The notes: a model not told the origin generated them from the letters alone. A stretch of 64,000 bases of DNA from RUG11237 sp045119215 (GCA_045119215.1 JBGVDD010000106.1:9655-73654); one strand, 5' to 3'. Shown: positions 24,569 to 34,300, numbered from the stretch's first letter. A program made the numbers and translations.

Positions 24569-25231
24569 TTAATCTATAACCTTTATACTGTTGATTACCG
24601 GCTGATTTTCTGACAATACTGTTCCATTATCATCCTCCACGGAAACACTGTCACAGATGGCATCTACAACTTCTATTCCCTCTGTAACTTTACCAAATCC
24701 TGCATAGCTTCCGTCCAGGAAAGTGGAATCTTCATGAACAATGAAAAACTGGGAGCTGGCAGAATCATTTTCCATAGAACGGGCCATGGAAATGGTTCCC
24801 CTTACATGGGAGATATTATTTTCCACATTATTTTCTGCAAATTCACCTTTAATTGTCTTTTCCGAACCACCAGTACCGTTTCCCAAGGGGTCACCACCCT
24901 GTATCATAAACCCTTTGATGATCCGATGAAAGGTTAATCCATCATAAAATCCTGATTTGGCTAAATCCACAAAATTTGTTACAGAAATGGGCGCCACGTC
25001 TGCATCCAATTCTAATTTAATTACCCCATAATCCTTCACATCAATTTCCACATGATGTTTTCCTGTAAGAAGTTCCTGGGTTTCTTCCTTTTCTTCCTCA
25101 TCTACCTGACTTTCTACTTTCTCCTCTGTTGTCTGGATATCCCCAGTTCCATGGGAGGTATTCCCACATCCTACACAAGTAGTAAATACAAGTACACTAC
25201 ATAATAACGTATTAAAAATCTTCTTTTTCAT
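24569..25231 (-). CDS. Cyclophilin-type peptidyl-prolyl isomerase lipoprotein
   Basis: Folds exported proteins outside the membrane. Signal peptide with lipobox ending in Cys ('LVFTTCVGC', about residue 22), an acidic linker rich in Glu and Thr (about 28-58), then a cyclophilin domain with 'GFYDGLTFHRIIKGFMIQGGDPLGNG' and 'SQFFIVHEDSTFLDGSYAGFGKV'. The Arg-Phe-Phe region is intact, so it should be active. Confidence 0.93.
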   Translation of the reverse strand: MKKKIFNTLLCSVLVFTTCVGCGNTSHGTGDIQTTEEKVESQVDEEEKEETQELLTGKHHVEIDVKDYGVIKLELDADVAPISVTNFVDLAKSGFYDGLTFHRIIKGFMIQGGDPLGNGTGGSEKTIKGEFAENNVENNISHVRGTISMARSMENDSASSQFFIVHEDSTFLDGSYAGFGKVTEGIEVVDAICDSVSVEDDNGTVLSENQPVINSIKVID

Positions 25232-25273
25232 CTTTTTTCCTTTCTTACCTTTTCTTATCTTATTTTACATCAT

Positions 25274-26236
25274 CTACATTACCATATATACCACTGCCAC
25301 ACAAATCACAATCTGTATAATGGCAAAGCGGAACACGGTATGAGTATTTGACCAGTCCCATACTTTACGCACATGGTCGTGCAATGGTGTTCTAACCTTG
25401 GTTAAAATCTTAATTTTTAAGAAACGAAGCAGGGAAACTTTTAATAAGCCCAGTCCTCCGTCCAGAATCAGCACCAAAGCTACCGGAATGTACAAAAAGG
25501 GACGTTCTGTTTTTAAGATGGCAATAGCTATAAACAGCCCCATGGCTCTGGAACCTGCATCTCCCATCATAAGCTTACTAGGAGTAGCGTTGTACCATAA
25601 ATATCCTAAGATACAAATACAGAACACTAAAATCATATATGTATGATTTTCTTCCACATTCACAAATTTCCCAATAATGTAAATGGTCATCAAAGAAATA
25701 ATTGTCAATGTACCAGACAGTCCGTCTACTCCATCTGAACAGTTGGTAACATTGATGGATGTCCAGACCAGAATTACTGCCAAAATCCCAAACACCACAA
25801 CAGGAATTTCCAGATTCATATCAAGACACTGAATGTGAACCTGGTTTCCATTAAATCTTAAATACGTTACTGCAATCATAATTGCAATAATCAAATCAAG
25901 CAATCCTTTTTTATACTCATCCCAGGGTGTCTTGGCACAGTCATCCAAAAATCCTGTGAGCATGGCTGCTGCCACCAAAATCAGATATACCACCAATTCT
26001 GTGTTGAGCCTATTAAATAACAAAGTAGTCAAGAGAAATACGATAACAAACAAAAAACCTGCCCCTCTTGGTTTTCCTGCCGACTTCTTCCCATCGTGGG
26101 CAAACTCCCTTCCCTGGTCTCTTGGCAACAATCCTGAAAACTGGTGCATACAAAAGCATGTGCCTAAAAATGCCACCATCAATCCAAAAAATGCAATTAA
26201 CTTTGTATCTGTGTTTTGCATTAAAAAATAAATCAT
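25274..26236 (-). CDS. mraY: MraY-like phospho-sugar transferase
   Basis: Membrane enzyme that transfers a phospho-sugar pentapeptide to undecaprenyl phosphate, the first lipid step of peptidoglycan. Multi-helix protein with the family residues: 'LTGFLDDCAK' (Asp pair), 'TNCSDGVDGLSG', 'MMGDAGSRAMGLF', and 'RTPLHDHVRKVW' near the C-terminus. It is 320 residues. The gene is away from the usual mur cluster, so a paralog for a related lipid sugar is possible. ATG at 26236 follows GGAAGGAAGG. Confidence 0.9.
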   Translation of the reverse strand: MIYFLMQNTDTKLIAFFGLMVAFLGTCFCMHQFSGLLPRDQGREFAHDGKKSAGKPRGAGFLFVIVFLLTTLLFNRLNTELVVYLILVAAAMLTGFLDDCAKTPWDEYKKGLLDLIIAIMIAVTYLRFNGNQVHIQCLDMNLEIPVVVFGILAVILVWTSINVTNCSDGVDGLSGTLTIISLMTIYIIGKFVNVEENHTYMILVFCICILGYLWYNATPSKLMMGDAGSRAMGLFIAIAILKTERPFLYIPVALVLILDGGLGLLKVSLLRFLKIKILTKVRTPLHDHVRKVWDWSNTHTVFRFAIIQIVICVAVVYMVM

Positions 26237-26251
26237 TTGAACCTTCCTTCC

Positions 26252-29074
26252 TTAATCATTTTTTCCTATCCTAATACTTTTCTTGTCTGATTGCGAACTG
26301 CTTGTGTTCTCTCCCAAAATACTATAGGATTTTACATAATAATAATATCTTTTTCCCTGTTGTCTCTTTTTATCCGTATAACTGGTCTGTTTTGTCTTTT
26401 TTAATAATTTGTAAGTTCCATTCTTACTCTCGCTAACATAAACTTTGTAGTAACTTACATTCTTTACTTTTTTCCAGCTGACTTTTACCTGCCCCTTTTC
26501 ATTTTGTTTCAGGGTAACTTTTGTCTTTGAAGGCTTCTTCAACCAGTGAGCATACAAAGTAACATTTCTCTTCACTTTAAAGCTTTTGCTTACCTTACTT
26601 CCACCTGCTTTCTTATCGTACCACCCTAAAAATACGTAACCTTCCCTGGTTGCCTTAGGCAATTGTGATAGAGACAGGGTCTGATTTTTTTCCCTGGATA
26701 CGGAATAAGTAGTCTTATTTTTTATTTTTCCACCATTTCCTTTGTAAGTAACCTGGTAACATATGGTCTTAGTTGGAGTTGGTTTCCTGGTTACTGTAGG
26801 TGTATTCACAACCACCTGGGTTATACTTGGAAATACTATGTTGGTAGGAGTCACTGTATTCATGGGTGCCAACGTATTGGTGGGCGCTACCGTATTCGTT
26901 GGCTTCTCTATATTGGTTGGCTTCACTGTATGGGTAGGTGCTACCGTATTCGTTGGCTTTACCGTATTCGTTGGCTTTACCGTGTTGGTGGGTGCTACCG
27001 TATTCGTTGGTGCTACCGTATTCGTTGGCTTCTCTGTATTGGTTGGTGCTACCGTATTCGTTGGTTTCACCGTATTGGTAGGGGGTACCGTATTCGTTGG
27101 CTTCTCTGTATTGGTGGGCGCTACCGTATTCGTTGGCTTCTCTGTATTGGTAGGTGCTGCCGTATTCGTTGGCTTCTCTGTATTGGTGGGTGCTGCCGTA
27201 TTCGTTGGCTTCTCTGTATTGGTGGGTGCTGCCGTATTCGTTGGCTTTTCTGTGTTAGTAGGTGCTACCGTATTCGTTGGCTTTTCTGTGTTGGTGGGTG
27301 CTACCGTATTTGTTGGCTTTTCTGTGTTGGTAGGTGCTGCCGTATTGCTCGGAGGCATGGTTACAGTTGGAGTTGGAGTTACCGTATTTGTTGGAGGCAG
27401 GGTTATAGTGGGGCTTGGAGTTACCGTATTCGTGGGCGTAGGTGTATTCGTGAGAATTGGCTCCCCTGCTTCCACCGTATACCAAAGGGTATAACTTCCC
27501 ACTTTAGAATAATCCCCTACCCCTTGAAACAGCACACTGGCCTGGCCCGGCTGTTCATTATCAGAATAGGTAAGAGAGTAATTTCCCTCTTCTACTTTCT
27601 TTTGCCTGCCATCATAAAAATATACCGGTACAATGCCAGCAGTTTTACCACAATAAGCTACATTCTCTTTGAGAAAAGCACTATAAATATTTTTATACAC
27701 AAAATATCCATTGGAGGTAGAATAAGAAGTACCTCCGTCTGTGTAATAATAATTTTCCTTATCGCTGAGTTTTGTCACAAGACTGCTGCTTAACCCAGAC
27801 ATAAAACTGTTCATTACACTACTACTTTCACAGGAAAATTGTAAATGAAAGTCTTTTTTTTCTTTTGCCTTTTCTAAAGCGGATTTTAATAATTTTGAGA
27901 TTGTCTCACTTGTCTTTACATCATCTGCCGTCACATACAAATCATAGTATGTATAATAATTATAAGTATCTGCACTGGTTTGTGGCACCCCATACATTCC
28001 CGGAAATACCGATGGCTGATAACTATGTCTTGGAAACTTGCCGGTAGAGCAGTTAAACCATGTATAAATCATCGGTCTTTCAGGCCGGGCGTTGGCATTC
28101 ATATCATCCCAGGTAACGTCCAGATTATACCACTCTCCATCCAGCTTTACCAGATTCCAGGCATGACCACCGCCATTTCCGTACCCTACTGCATAAATGG
28201 ACTCTAATCCTGCATAATTTGCCAACAACTGAAATGATTTGGCATACCCCTCACAAACTACTCCTGTCTTATCAAACACTCCGGTGATACTGTGAGCAGA
28301 GCCTTCATCAGAGGGCGTAGTTCCTGAACTATATTTATAATCAATATTTTCAATAATCATATCATGAATCAGCAGTTCTAATTCTAATTCAGAGGCATGT
28401 TCTTCTTTTGCCTGGTCAATAGCCTCCACATATTCTTTCATACCCTCTTCTATACTTTTCTGTGCCACTTTTCTGGAACTTACACTGGCGTAATCTTCCT
28501 GAACATTTAAGTAAGCCTTTGTAATTAACCCACTAGTATTGGTAGCATAGCTAAAGTTTGCAGTAATCCAAAAATACTCCGGATGATCCGCCCCTAATGC
28601 AAACAGTACTTTACGAAAGTCTACAATATTGGTCCATTTATAGGAAGACAAATCTACATTTCCCCATAAATATACGGTCTGATTACTGGAATTTACTTTA
28701 CTGACGGTTTCCGAAAAATTGATGTGAAAACTCTCCGCCATGGACGCTAACACTTTATAGCATTGTCTCTGGGTATTGTCCAACTGTTCATATCCATAAG
28801 CAGTGGTAAGTTCTGTATTTACTTTTTCTTCCTGTACGTCATACGATGTGGAGTGTAACTTCTCACAAAGTGCAAATTCTTCATCTAGCTTTTCTGCCTC
28901 CTTTAAAGAAATCTTTTCCACTTCTTCTTTCATTAAATCATTGGTCTGCTCCATGCAGGATACTTCATCCCCAGGAGGCATCTCCCCGGCAGATGCCCTG
29001 ATTCCAAAGATGCCACTTGCACTTTCTGCCAACAATGATATACACAGAAAACATCCTACTATTTTTTTCTTCAT
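26252..29074 (-). CDS. Secreted transglutaminase-like protein with Thr/Pro repeat linker
   Basis: Exported protein (signal peptide at start). Residues about 130-345 hold a transglutaminase-like core with Cys ('VVCEGYAKSFQLLA', near 274), His ('GGHAWNLVKLDGEWYNLD') and Asp ('LDVTWDD'). Then comes a Thr/Pro/Asn linker (about 538-745) built from 12-residue TNTEKP-TNTVAP units, followed by a Flg_new/Listeria-Bacteroides repeat ('GYVFLGWYDKKAGG ... LYAHWLKKP') and a C-terminal fibronectin III-like domain. Start 29074 ('MKKKIVGC') has GGAG 8 nt upstream; two codons earlier is another ATG. No LPxTG anchor seen; the repeat linker and C-terminal modules suggest a wall-associated protein. Lies 16 nt after the MATE gene. 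Confidence 0.88.
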   Translation of the reverse strand: MKKKIVGCFLCISLLAESASGIFGIRASAGEMPPGDEVSCMEQTNDLMKEEVEKISLKEAEKLDEEFALCEKLHSTSYDVQEEKVNTELTTAYGYEQLDNTQRQCYKVLASMAESFHINFSETVSKVNSSNQTVYLWGNVDLSSYKWTNIVDFRKVLFALGADHPEYFWITANFSYATNTSGLITKAYLNVQEDYASVSSRKVAQKSIEEGMKEYVEAIDQAKEEHASELELELLIHDMIIENIDYKYSSGTTPSDEGSAHSITGVFDKTGVVCEGYAKSFQLLANYAGLESIYAVGYGNGGGHAWNLVKLDGEWYNLDVTWDDMNANARPERPMIYTWFNCSTGKFPRHSYQPSVFPGMYGVPQTSADTYNYYTYYDLYVTADDVKTSETISKLLKSALEKAKEKKDFHLQFSCESSSVMNSFMSGLSSSLVTKLSDKENYYYTDGGTSYSTSNGYFVYKNIYSAFLKENVAYCGKTAGIVPVYFYDGRQKKVEEGNYSLTYSDNEQPGQASVLFQGVGDYSKVGSYTLWYTVEAGEPILTNTPTPTNTVTPSPTITLPPTNTVTPTPTVTMPPSNTAAPTNTEKPTNTVAPTNTEKPTNTVAPTNTEKPTNTAAPTNTEKPTNTAAPTNTEKPTNTAAPTNTEKPTNTVAPTNTEKPTNTVPPTNTVKPTNTVAPTNTEKPTNTVAPTNTVAPTNTVKPTNTVKPTNTVAPTHTVKPTNIEKPTNTVAPTNTLAPMNTVTPTNIVFPSITQVVVNTPTVTRKPTPTKTICYQVTYKGNGGKIKNKTTYSVSREKNQTLSLSQLPKATREGYVFLGWYDKKAGGSKVSKSFKVKRNVTLYAHWLKKPSKTKVTLKQNEKGQVKVSWKKVKNVSYYKVYVSESKNGTYKLLKKTKQTSYTDKKRQQGKRYYYYVKSYSILGENTSSSQSDKKSIRIGKND
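26858..27455. repeat. 36-bp tandem repeats encoding TNTEKP/TNTVAP
   Basis: Reading the minus strand, a unit of 12 codons (T-N-T-E-K-P-T-N-T-V-A-P, with V/A and P/K changes) recurs about fifteen times with few base changes. Such arrays often vary in copy number between strains. Confidence 0.9.
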
Positions 29075-29089
29075 ACGCATTTCTCCTCA

Positions 29090-30442
29090 TTACATTTTCC
29101 CATAATTTGGCTGTCTGAAAAAACTAATCAAAAAAAACAGACAAATCAAAAAACTAATCCCATCTGCAATGGGCTGTATATACACAATTCCCATAAATCC
29201 CCATAAATAAGAACAGATATATATGCCTGGCAAATAAACGATACCCTGCCGCAGAGAAGATAAAAAAACCGCCTGTTTTACTTTCCCCATAGCCTGATAC
29301 AAACCGCTGCACAAGAGTGCTGTCAAGGTAAAGGGAAGAAGTATACTCTGATACTTCATCCATTGGGTTACAACCTCTAAATATTGGTTTCCTCCCAAAA
29401 ACAATTGTAAAACATTTCTGGAAAAAAGAAAAGCGATTATCCCTAAAAAAACATGAAACCCCACTCCTATTTTTATTGCATAACTACAACTTTTCTTTAA
29501 TTTTCCCCGATTTCCTTCTCCATAAAAGTAGCCGGCCATGGGACTGTAGCTTTGAATATATCCCACAAGAAGGGCAAACAAGAGGGAATACAGTTTAAAT
29601 CCTATTGCCATGGCAGATACTGCTCCGGCTCCATATCCTGATAACATACGGTTGTGTATTGTATTGGCAACACTGCCAATTCCCTGCCTGATAAAAGAAG
29701 CAAATCCCAAACGTATAATTTCCACACATCTCTTTAAATTTATGGCAGGAAGAAGTTTCTTCCAGGTAAATCCTACGATGGTCTGCCCGGAAAAGTACCA
29801 GTACAACAAAGCAATACACTGTAGTATTATATATATCAAATAAGAGATTCCTGCCCCCGTCACTCCCAAATAAAATACAAAGGTAAGCAGATATTCCAAA
29901 AACACCCCGAGAACACAACTTCCTGCCACGGAGATGAATACCTGCTTTGCCCCACCTTCAGAACGCAAAAGATTTTGCAAAGTATAACTTAGACAGGTTC
30001 CAGGAGCTGACAGACACAGATATCTTCCATATATCATCCCATAGGATGCCATTTCATTGTCAGCCCCCAAAAATATTAATAATTCCGGTAACTTCCATAG
30101 GCATAACAACGCAATTCCTGCCCCTAACATCACAGTCAACACCATAGAGGTCAGTGCGTATTCCCCCGCTGTCTCATCCTCTTCTTCTCCAATTAACATA
30201 GCAATTCGGCTTCCACCACCCATACCACAGGTAAATCCCACACTCTGTATTATATTCTGTATTGTAAACAAAATACCTGAAGCGCCTGCGGCCAAAACAT
30301 TGATTCTTGTCAAAAGATAAGTATCTGCTATTTGAAAAAAAGCCAGGCACAACATGGTGGCCATAGACGGCGCAGCCAAAATGAGCATAGCTTTTGGTAT
30401 GGTTTCTTCCTTCATAATATTTTGAAGTGCCTTATGTTCCAT
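29090..30442 (-). CDS. MATE family efflux transporter
   Basis: Twelve-helix multidrug or toxin exporter of the MATE (NorM/DinF-like) group, likely Na+- or H+-driven. Seen: 'ILAAPSMATMLCLAFFQIADTYLL', 'MGGGSRIAMLIGEEEDETAGEYALTS' and 'GIGSVANTIHNRMLSGYGAGAVSAMAIGFK'. 450 residues. It precedes the transglutaminase gene closely, though the two have no obvious functional link. Confidence 0.93.
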   Translation of the reverse strand: MEHKALQNIMKEETIPKAMLILAAPSMATMLCLAFFQIADTYLLTRINVLAAGASGILFTIQNIIQSVGFTCGMGGGSRIAMLIGEEEDETAGEYALTSMVLTVMLGAGIALLCLWKLPELLIFLGADNEMASYGMIYGRYLCLSAPGTCLSYTLQNLLRSEGGAKQVFISVAGSCVLGVFLEYLLTFVFYLGVTGAGISYLIYIILQCIALLYWYFSGQTIVGFTWKKLLPAINLKRCVEIIRLGFASFIRQGIGSVANTIHNRMLSGYGAGAVSAMAIGFKLYSLLFALLVGYIQSYSPMAGYFYGEGNRGKLKKSCSYAIKIGVGFHVFLGIIAFLFSRNVLQLFLGGNQYLEVVTQWMKYQSILLPFTLTALLCSGLYQAMGKVKQAVFLSSLRQGIVYLPGIYICSYLWGFMGIVYIQPIADGISFLICLFFLISFFRQPNYGKM

Positions 30443-30524
30443 AGGTTCTCTTTCCTTCCAAATTGATTCCTAATACCTTGTATCATAATTAATTTTTCCG
30501 AAAAGAACTTTTTTATACCAGATT

Positions 30525-30959
30525 TTATATGTTGTAAAAATCTGTTGCAGCAGGACTATCGTCTAATATATCCTGCAGGGTAATGCCATCTACTACATCA
30601 TTAATTGCAGCATATAGTTTCTCCCATACTTTCAATGTAGGGCAATGATCTTTTCTATCACAGGTATTTACTTCGTATTCTAAACATTCCACAGGTGCCA
30701 GATTACCTTCTATGGTCCTTAAAATCATTCCTACCGTATAGTCCTTTGGTTCTTTTGTCAGGTGATATCCTCCCTGGGGACCACGAACACTTTTCACGTA
30801 TCCTGCCTTATTCAACATGGAAATAATCTGCTCTAAATATTTATCTGATATCTCCTGTCTCGCTGCTATCTCTTTTACAGAAATTGGCTTTGCTTCCACA
30901 TTTTTTGCCAGTTCCAACATTACACGTAATGCATATCTTCCTTTGGTTGAAATCTTCAT
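30525..30959 (-). CDS. Rrf2 family transcription regulator (IscR/CymR-like)
   Basis: Winged-helix regulator. N-terminal 'MKISTKGRYALRVMLELAKN' and 'GPQGGYHLTK' match the family; three cysteines spaced C-x5-C-x5-C ('VECLEYEVNTCDRKDHC', residues about 92-104) fit an Fe-S cluster as in IscR. Length 144 is normal. No isc genes lie beside it in this window, so the targets are unknown. It is 13 nt after the HAD hydrolase gene. Confidence 0.93.
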   Translation of the reverse strand: MKISTKGRYALRVMLELAKNVEAKPISVKEIAARQEISDKYLEQIISMLNKAGYVKSVRGPQGGYHLTKEPKDYTVGMILRTIEGNLAPVECLEYEVNTCDRKDHCPTLKVWEKLYAAINDVVDGITLQDILDDSPAATDFYNI

Positions 30960-30972
30960 TTTGCCACCTCTT

Positions 30973-31650
30973 CTACTTTCTCTTTTCCCGAATGAACCAT
31001 TCTTTCATCTCATTTAAATCACCCACAATGATTTTTGCAATGCGCTTCATTTCCTCATTGGGAGGTAATTTATCAGGCACCATAATGACATCCATTTTGG
31101 CACGATAACCGGCATGTACACCATGATACGAATCCTCCACTGCATAACACTCCTCTGGCTTTACTCCCAATTCTTTTGCTGCAGTAAGATATATTTCGGG
31201 TTCCGGCTTACTTTTCTTTACCATATCGCCATAGATGAGTACATCAAAATATTTTAAAACTTCCAAATGCTTTAGTTCCCTTGCCGCATACTCCCGACGT
31301 GAGGAGGTTGCCAGACCAATCAGAAAGCCTTCCTGTTTTAGATACTCAAGCAATTCTATCACCCCTGGCTTTAATTTGAGCACTCCCATCAAAGCCTTTT
31401 TATGGAAGAGCGCAGACATCTCCCCCTTATATTCATCATAAGGAAAATCTGCTCCATATCGTTCCAGAAATTTTGATTTGGTAATCACACTATTCATACC
31501 TAAACATTCTGTACATGCCAGGGTGATATCCGGTATATTATATTTATCTGCAATTTCCTCCCAGCAAGAGAAAACTAAGGTTTCTGAGTCTAGAATCACC
31601 CCATCCATATCAAATATCACTGCTTTTTTCAAACTTTCCATACTATCCAT
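30973..31650 (-). CDS. HAD family hydrolase, phosphoglucomutase/phosphatase-like
   Basis: HAD enzyme with all four motifs: 'FDMDGVILDSE' (motif I), 'LATSSRREYA' (motif II), 'KKSKPEPEIYL' (motif III) and 'YAVEDSYHGVHAGYRA' (motif IV), plus a helical cap. Best matches by eye are beta-phosphoglucomutase-like or sugar phosphatases. The start is uncertain: I use the ATG at 31650 with AAAGGA close upstream; 31641 also fits. It is followed by the Rrf2 gene. Confidence 0.87.
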   Translation of the reverse strand: MDSMESLKKAVIFDMDGVILDSETLVFSCWEEIADKYNIPDITLACTECLGMNSVITKSKFLERYGADFPYDEYKGEMSALFHKKALMGVLKLKPGVIELLEYLKQEGFLIGLATSSRREYAARELKHLEVLKYFDVLIYGDMVKKSKPEPEIYLTAAKELGVKPEECYAVEDSYHGVHAGYRAKMDVIMVPDKLPPNEEMKRIAKIIVGDLNEMKEWFIREKRK

Positions 31651-31705
31651 AATTTCCTTTACACTTTTACGTAACATTTCAGCCATAGGCTAAACTGTTA
31701 CACTT

Positions 31706-31879
31706 TTACATCTGTTTCCGTACCACCTGATATTCATCCCCATTTATATAATAGGAACAATCTCTGGTATTTCCCTGAAGGAAGCGTACGATATCATCTT
31801 CATCTAAATTTACTTCACAGACATAACATTCATAATCTTCATCGTAAACAAAATTTCCACAAGTTTCACAAACACTCAT
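31706..31879 (-). CDS. Small Cys-rich protein, DUF6472-like
   Basis: 57 residues with cysteines in 'MSVCETCGNFVYDEDYECYV' and then 'CEVNLDEDDIVRFLQ' and 'DCSYYINGDEYQVVRKQM'. The CxxC and acidic character fit the DUF6472 family of Clostridia, a likely metal-binding or regulatory protein of unknown role. GGAG 7 nt upstream sets the start at 31879. The gene comes right after the 81-residue protein (coordinates abut) and may be coupled to it. Confidence 0.8.
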   Translation of the reverse strand: MSVCETCGNFVYDEDYECYVCEVNLDEDDIVRFLQGNTRDCSYYINGDEYQVVRKQM

Positions 31880-31881
31880 TG

Positions 31882-32127
31882 TCATTCTCCATTCTTTCTT
31901 GGAGGTGTAACATCCTCAAAACTACATTCATCAATCACATCAAAGGCCTTTCCCTTAGCCCAGGGACTTCCCACATCACATCTTCCATGATGATATTCTC
32001 TCACAGAAGTTCCCGCCTCTAATTCGTCTGACATTTGAATCTTGATTCTCCCATCTCCTTTTGTAGCATATTCATCAAGTAATGCTACAATATTATCCAC
32101 ATCGGTTTCATCATAATTTGTTCCCAT
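31882..32127 (-). CDS. Conserved acidic protein, unknown
   Basis: 81 residues: 'MGTNYDETDVDNIVALLDEYATKGD', then 'GTSVREYHHGRCDVGSPWAKGKAFD'. No family recognised. Soluble and acidic with a single HHGRCDVGSPW motif. The ATG at 32127 has GAGGTG 6 nt upstream. It is followed immediately by the DUF6472-like gene; asnS lies upstream on the same strand. Confidence 0.7.
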   Translation of the reverse strand: MGTNYDETDVDNIVALLDEYATKGDGRIKIQMSDELEAGTSVREYHHGRCDVGSPWAKGKAFDVIDECSFEDVTPPRKNGE

Positions 32128-32163
32128 ATTCTTCACCTCTACAATTTTCTTTCCTATTAAAAA

Positions 32164-33549
32164 TTATATCTGACAATTATGCACTGTTCTTGGAAATGGA
32201 ATCACATCCCTAATATTGCCCATTCCGGTTAAATACATTACCATACGTTCAAAACCTAATCCAAATCCGGCATGGCGCACACTGCCATACTTCCTTAAAT
32301 CCAAATAAAATTCATAATCTTCTTTTGAAAGTCCACATTCTTCCATACGGCTACACAATACTTCATAATCATCTTCTCTTTGACTTCCGCCGATAATCTC
32401 TCCAATCCCCGGAACCAGACAATCCACCGCTGCCACTGTCTTTTTATCTTCATTTAACTTCATATAAAACGCTTTGATTTCCTTTGGATAATCGGTGACA
32501 AACACCGGAGCTTTATATATTTCTTCTGTAAGAAATCGTTCGTGCTCTGTCTGTAAATCACAGCCCCAGTTTACCTTGTACTCAAAGCGGTCATTGTATT
32601 TTTCCAAGACCTCCACAGCCTTTGTATAGGTAATTCTCACAAAGTCAGAAGACATCACATGATGTAGCCTTTCTAACAATCCCTTGTCCACATAAGTATT
32701 TAGAAATTCCATTTCCTCCGGGGCATTATCTAACACATAACGAATCACATATTTCATCATGTCTTCAGCAAGCTCCATGTCTTCCTCTAATCCTGCAAAT
32801 GCAATTTCCGGCTCTATCATCCAAAACTCCGCAGCATGTCTTGTGGTATTTGAATTTTCTGCCCGGAAGGTGGGACCAAAGGTATAAATATTTCGAAAGG
32901 CACAGGCAAAGGTTTCCCCATTTAGCTGCCCACTTACTGTAAGATTTGTCTCTTTGCCAAAAAAATCTTTAGAATCATCCACCTCTCCCTTTTCATTTCT
33001 TGGAAGGTTGTCCATATCCAGAGTAGTTACACGAAACATCTCCCCGGCACCCTCACAATCACTTCCTGTAATAATTGGGGTGTGTACATATACAAATCCC
33101 CTCTCCTGGAAAAAATGATGTATGGCATAAGCACACAGGGAACGAATGCGAAATACAGCCTGGAAGGTATTGGTTCTAGGACGCAGATGTGAAATACTTC
33201 TCAAATACTCAAAAGAATGCTTCTTTTTTTGCAGTGGAAAATCGCTGTCAGATTCCCCTTCTATTCTAACCATATCTGCCTGCAATTCAAAGGGTTGTTT
33301 TGCCTCAGGTGTGAGGATAAGTTTTCCCTCTACAATCAAAGCTGTGCCTACGTTACACTTACTGATTTCTTTAAAATTCCCTAATTTTTCATCGTAAACC
33401 ACCTGTATAGGAGTAAAAAAAGTACCATCACTTAGTGTGATAAACCCAAAGCTTTTTGAGCCTCTGTTACTTCTCACCCATCCACCAATTTCAATTTTCT
33501 TTTCCAGATATCTTTCTGGATTTTTAAATATTTCCCGAATTGTCACCAT
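32164..33549 (-). CDS. asnS: Asparaginyl-tRNA synthetase
   Basis: Class II aminoacyl-tRNA synthetase that charges tRNA-Asn. N-terminal OB-fold anticodon-binding domain ('IGGWVRSNRGSKSFGFITLSDG') and a class II catalytic domain with motif 2 ('GPTFRAENSNTTRHAAEFWMIEPE') and motif 3 ('GFGLGFERMVMYLTG'). 461 residues, full length. ATG at 33549 (ATG-GTG) follows GAGGCAGA. Confidence 0.98.
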   Translation of the reverse strand: MVTIREIFKNPERYLEKKIEIGGWVRSNRGSKSFGFITLSDGTFFTPIQVVYDEKLGNFKEISKCNVGTALIVEGKLILTPEAKQPFELQADMVRIEGESDSDFPLQKKKHSFEYLRSISHLRPRTNTFQAVFRIRSLCAYAIHHFFQERGFVYVHTPIITGSDCEGAGEMFRVTTLDMDNLPRNEKGEVDDSKDFFGKETNLTVSGQLNGETFACAFRNIYTFGPTFRAENSNTTRHAAEFWMIEPEIAFAGLEEDMELAEDMMKYVIRYVLDNAPEEMEFLNTYVDKGLLERLHHVMSSDFVRITYTKAVEVLEKYNDRFEYKVNWGCDLQTEHERFLTEEIYKAPVFVTDYPKEIKAFYMKLNEDKKTVAAVDCLVPGIGEIIGGSQREDDYEVLCSRMEECGLSKEDYEFYLDLRKYGSVRHAGFGLGFERMVMYLTGMGNIRDVIPFPRTVHNCQI

Positions 33550-33593
33550 TTTTTCTGCCTCTCTATTTCTATTCTATTTAAGTAAAGCAAGAC

Positions 33594-34205
33594 TCATTTA
33601 AATACCAACTCTGTCTCTTCTAAGGTTAATCTGCGATACCCTCCCAGCGGAAGACTTTCATCTAATTTTAACTGTCCAATACTGATTCTTTCCAGATACA
33701 GCACATAACATCCCACTGCTTTTAACATGCGGCGCACCTGTCGCTTCTTTCCTTCTTTTATGGTAAGCAGTCCAGACACCACCTGGGTATTCCTTGGATT
33801 TCTCACCACATTAGAACAGTCATACCCTTCAAACAAATGCTGTATCTTTGATACATGAGTTCTGTCCTTGATGACACAAATTGCCGGCTTTGTCCTATCT
33901 GTCTCACCTTTTAGTACAACTCCTTGTTCTAAGCATCGTCTTTTTTCTTCGTTTAATTCACCTAAGGCCCAGAAAAAATATGTTTTTTCCACATGAAAAT
34001 CCGGATGCATCATTTTCTGATTCCATTGTCCATCATTGGTGAACAATAAAAGACCCTGGGTGTCTTTATCCAATCTGCCCACAGGATGCAATTTGTCCCT
34101 TAATGGTTCTTCCAAATAATCCATCACTGTTTTATGCACAGCATCTTTCCTTGCCGTGATACACCCTGGAGGTTTTCGAAACATATAATATAATTTTTCT
34201 TCCAT
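33594..34205 (-). CDS. RsuA/RluE-type pseudouridine synthase
   Basis: Makes a pseudouridine in rRNA. Catalytic Asp in 'HPVGRLDKDTQGLLLFTNDG', with 'EGKKRQVRRMLKAVGCYVLYLERISIG' at the C-terminus. An N-terminal S4 domain is absent; at 203 residues it resembles the short RluE-like group rather than RsuA. I start at 34205 (ATG 6 nt after AGG), two codons downstream of another ATG. Confidence 0.88.
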   Translation of the reverse strand: MEEKLYYMFRKPPGCITARKDAVHKTVMDYLEEPLRDKLHPVGRLDKDTQGLLLFTNDGQWNQKMMHPDFHVEKTYFFWALGELNEEKRRCLEQGVVLKGETDRTKPAICVIKDRTHVSKIQHLFEGYDCSNVVRNPRNTQVVSGLLTIKEGKKRQVRRMLKAVGCYVLYLERISIGQLKLDESLPLGGYRRLTLEETELVFK

Positions 34206-34300
34206 ACTCATCCTGTTTCATAGCTTTCCTTTTTCTATTTCCTTCTCGCCTCAAAGTATATCAAATTTTTCCTAATCCGTCTATGATTTTCCTCCCGAAG

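Noticed and set aside
26763..27494. Plus-strand open frame of Val/Phe/Gly repeats
   Set aside because: It is the antisense of the transglutaminase Thr/Pro repeat; no ribosome site and no family.
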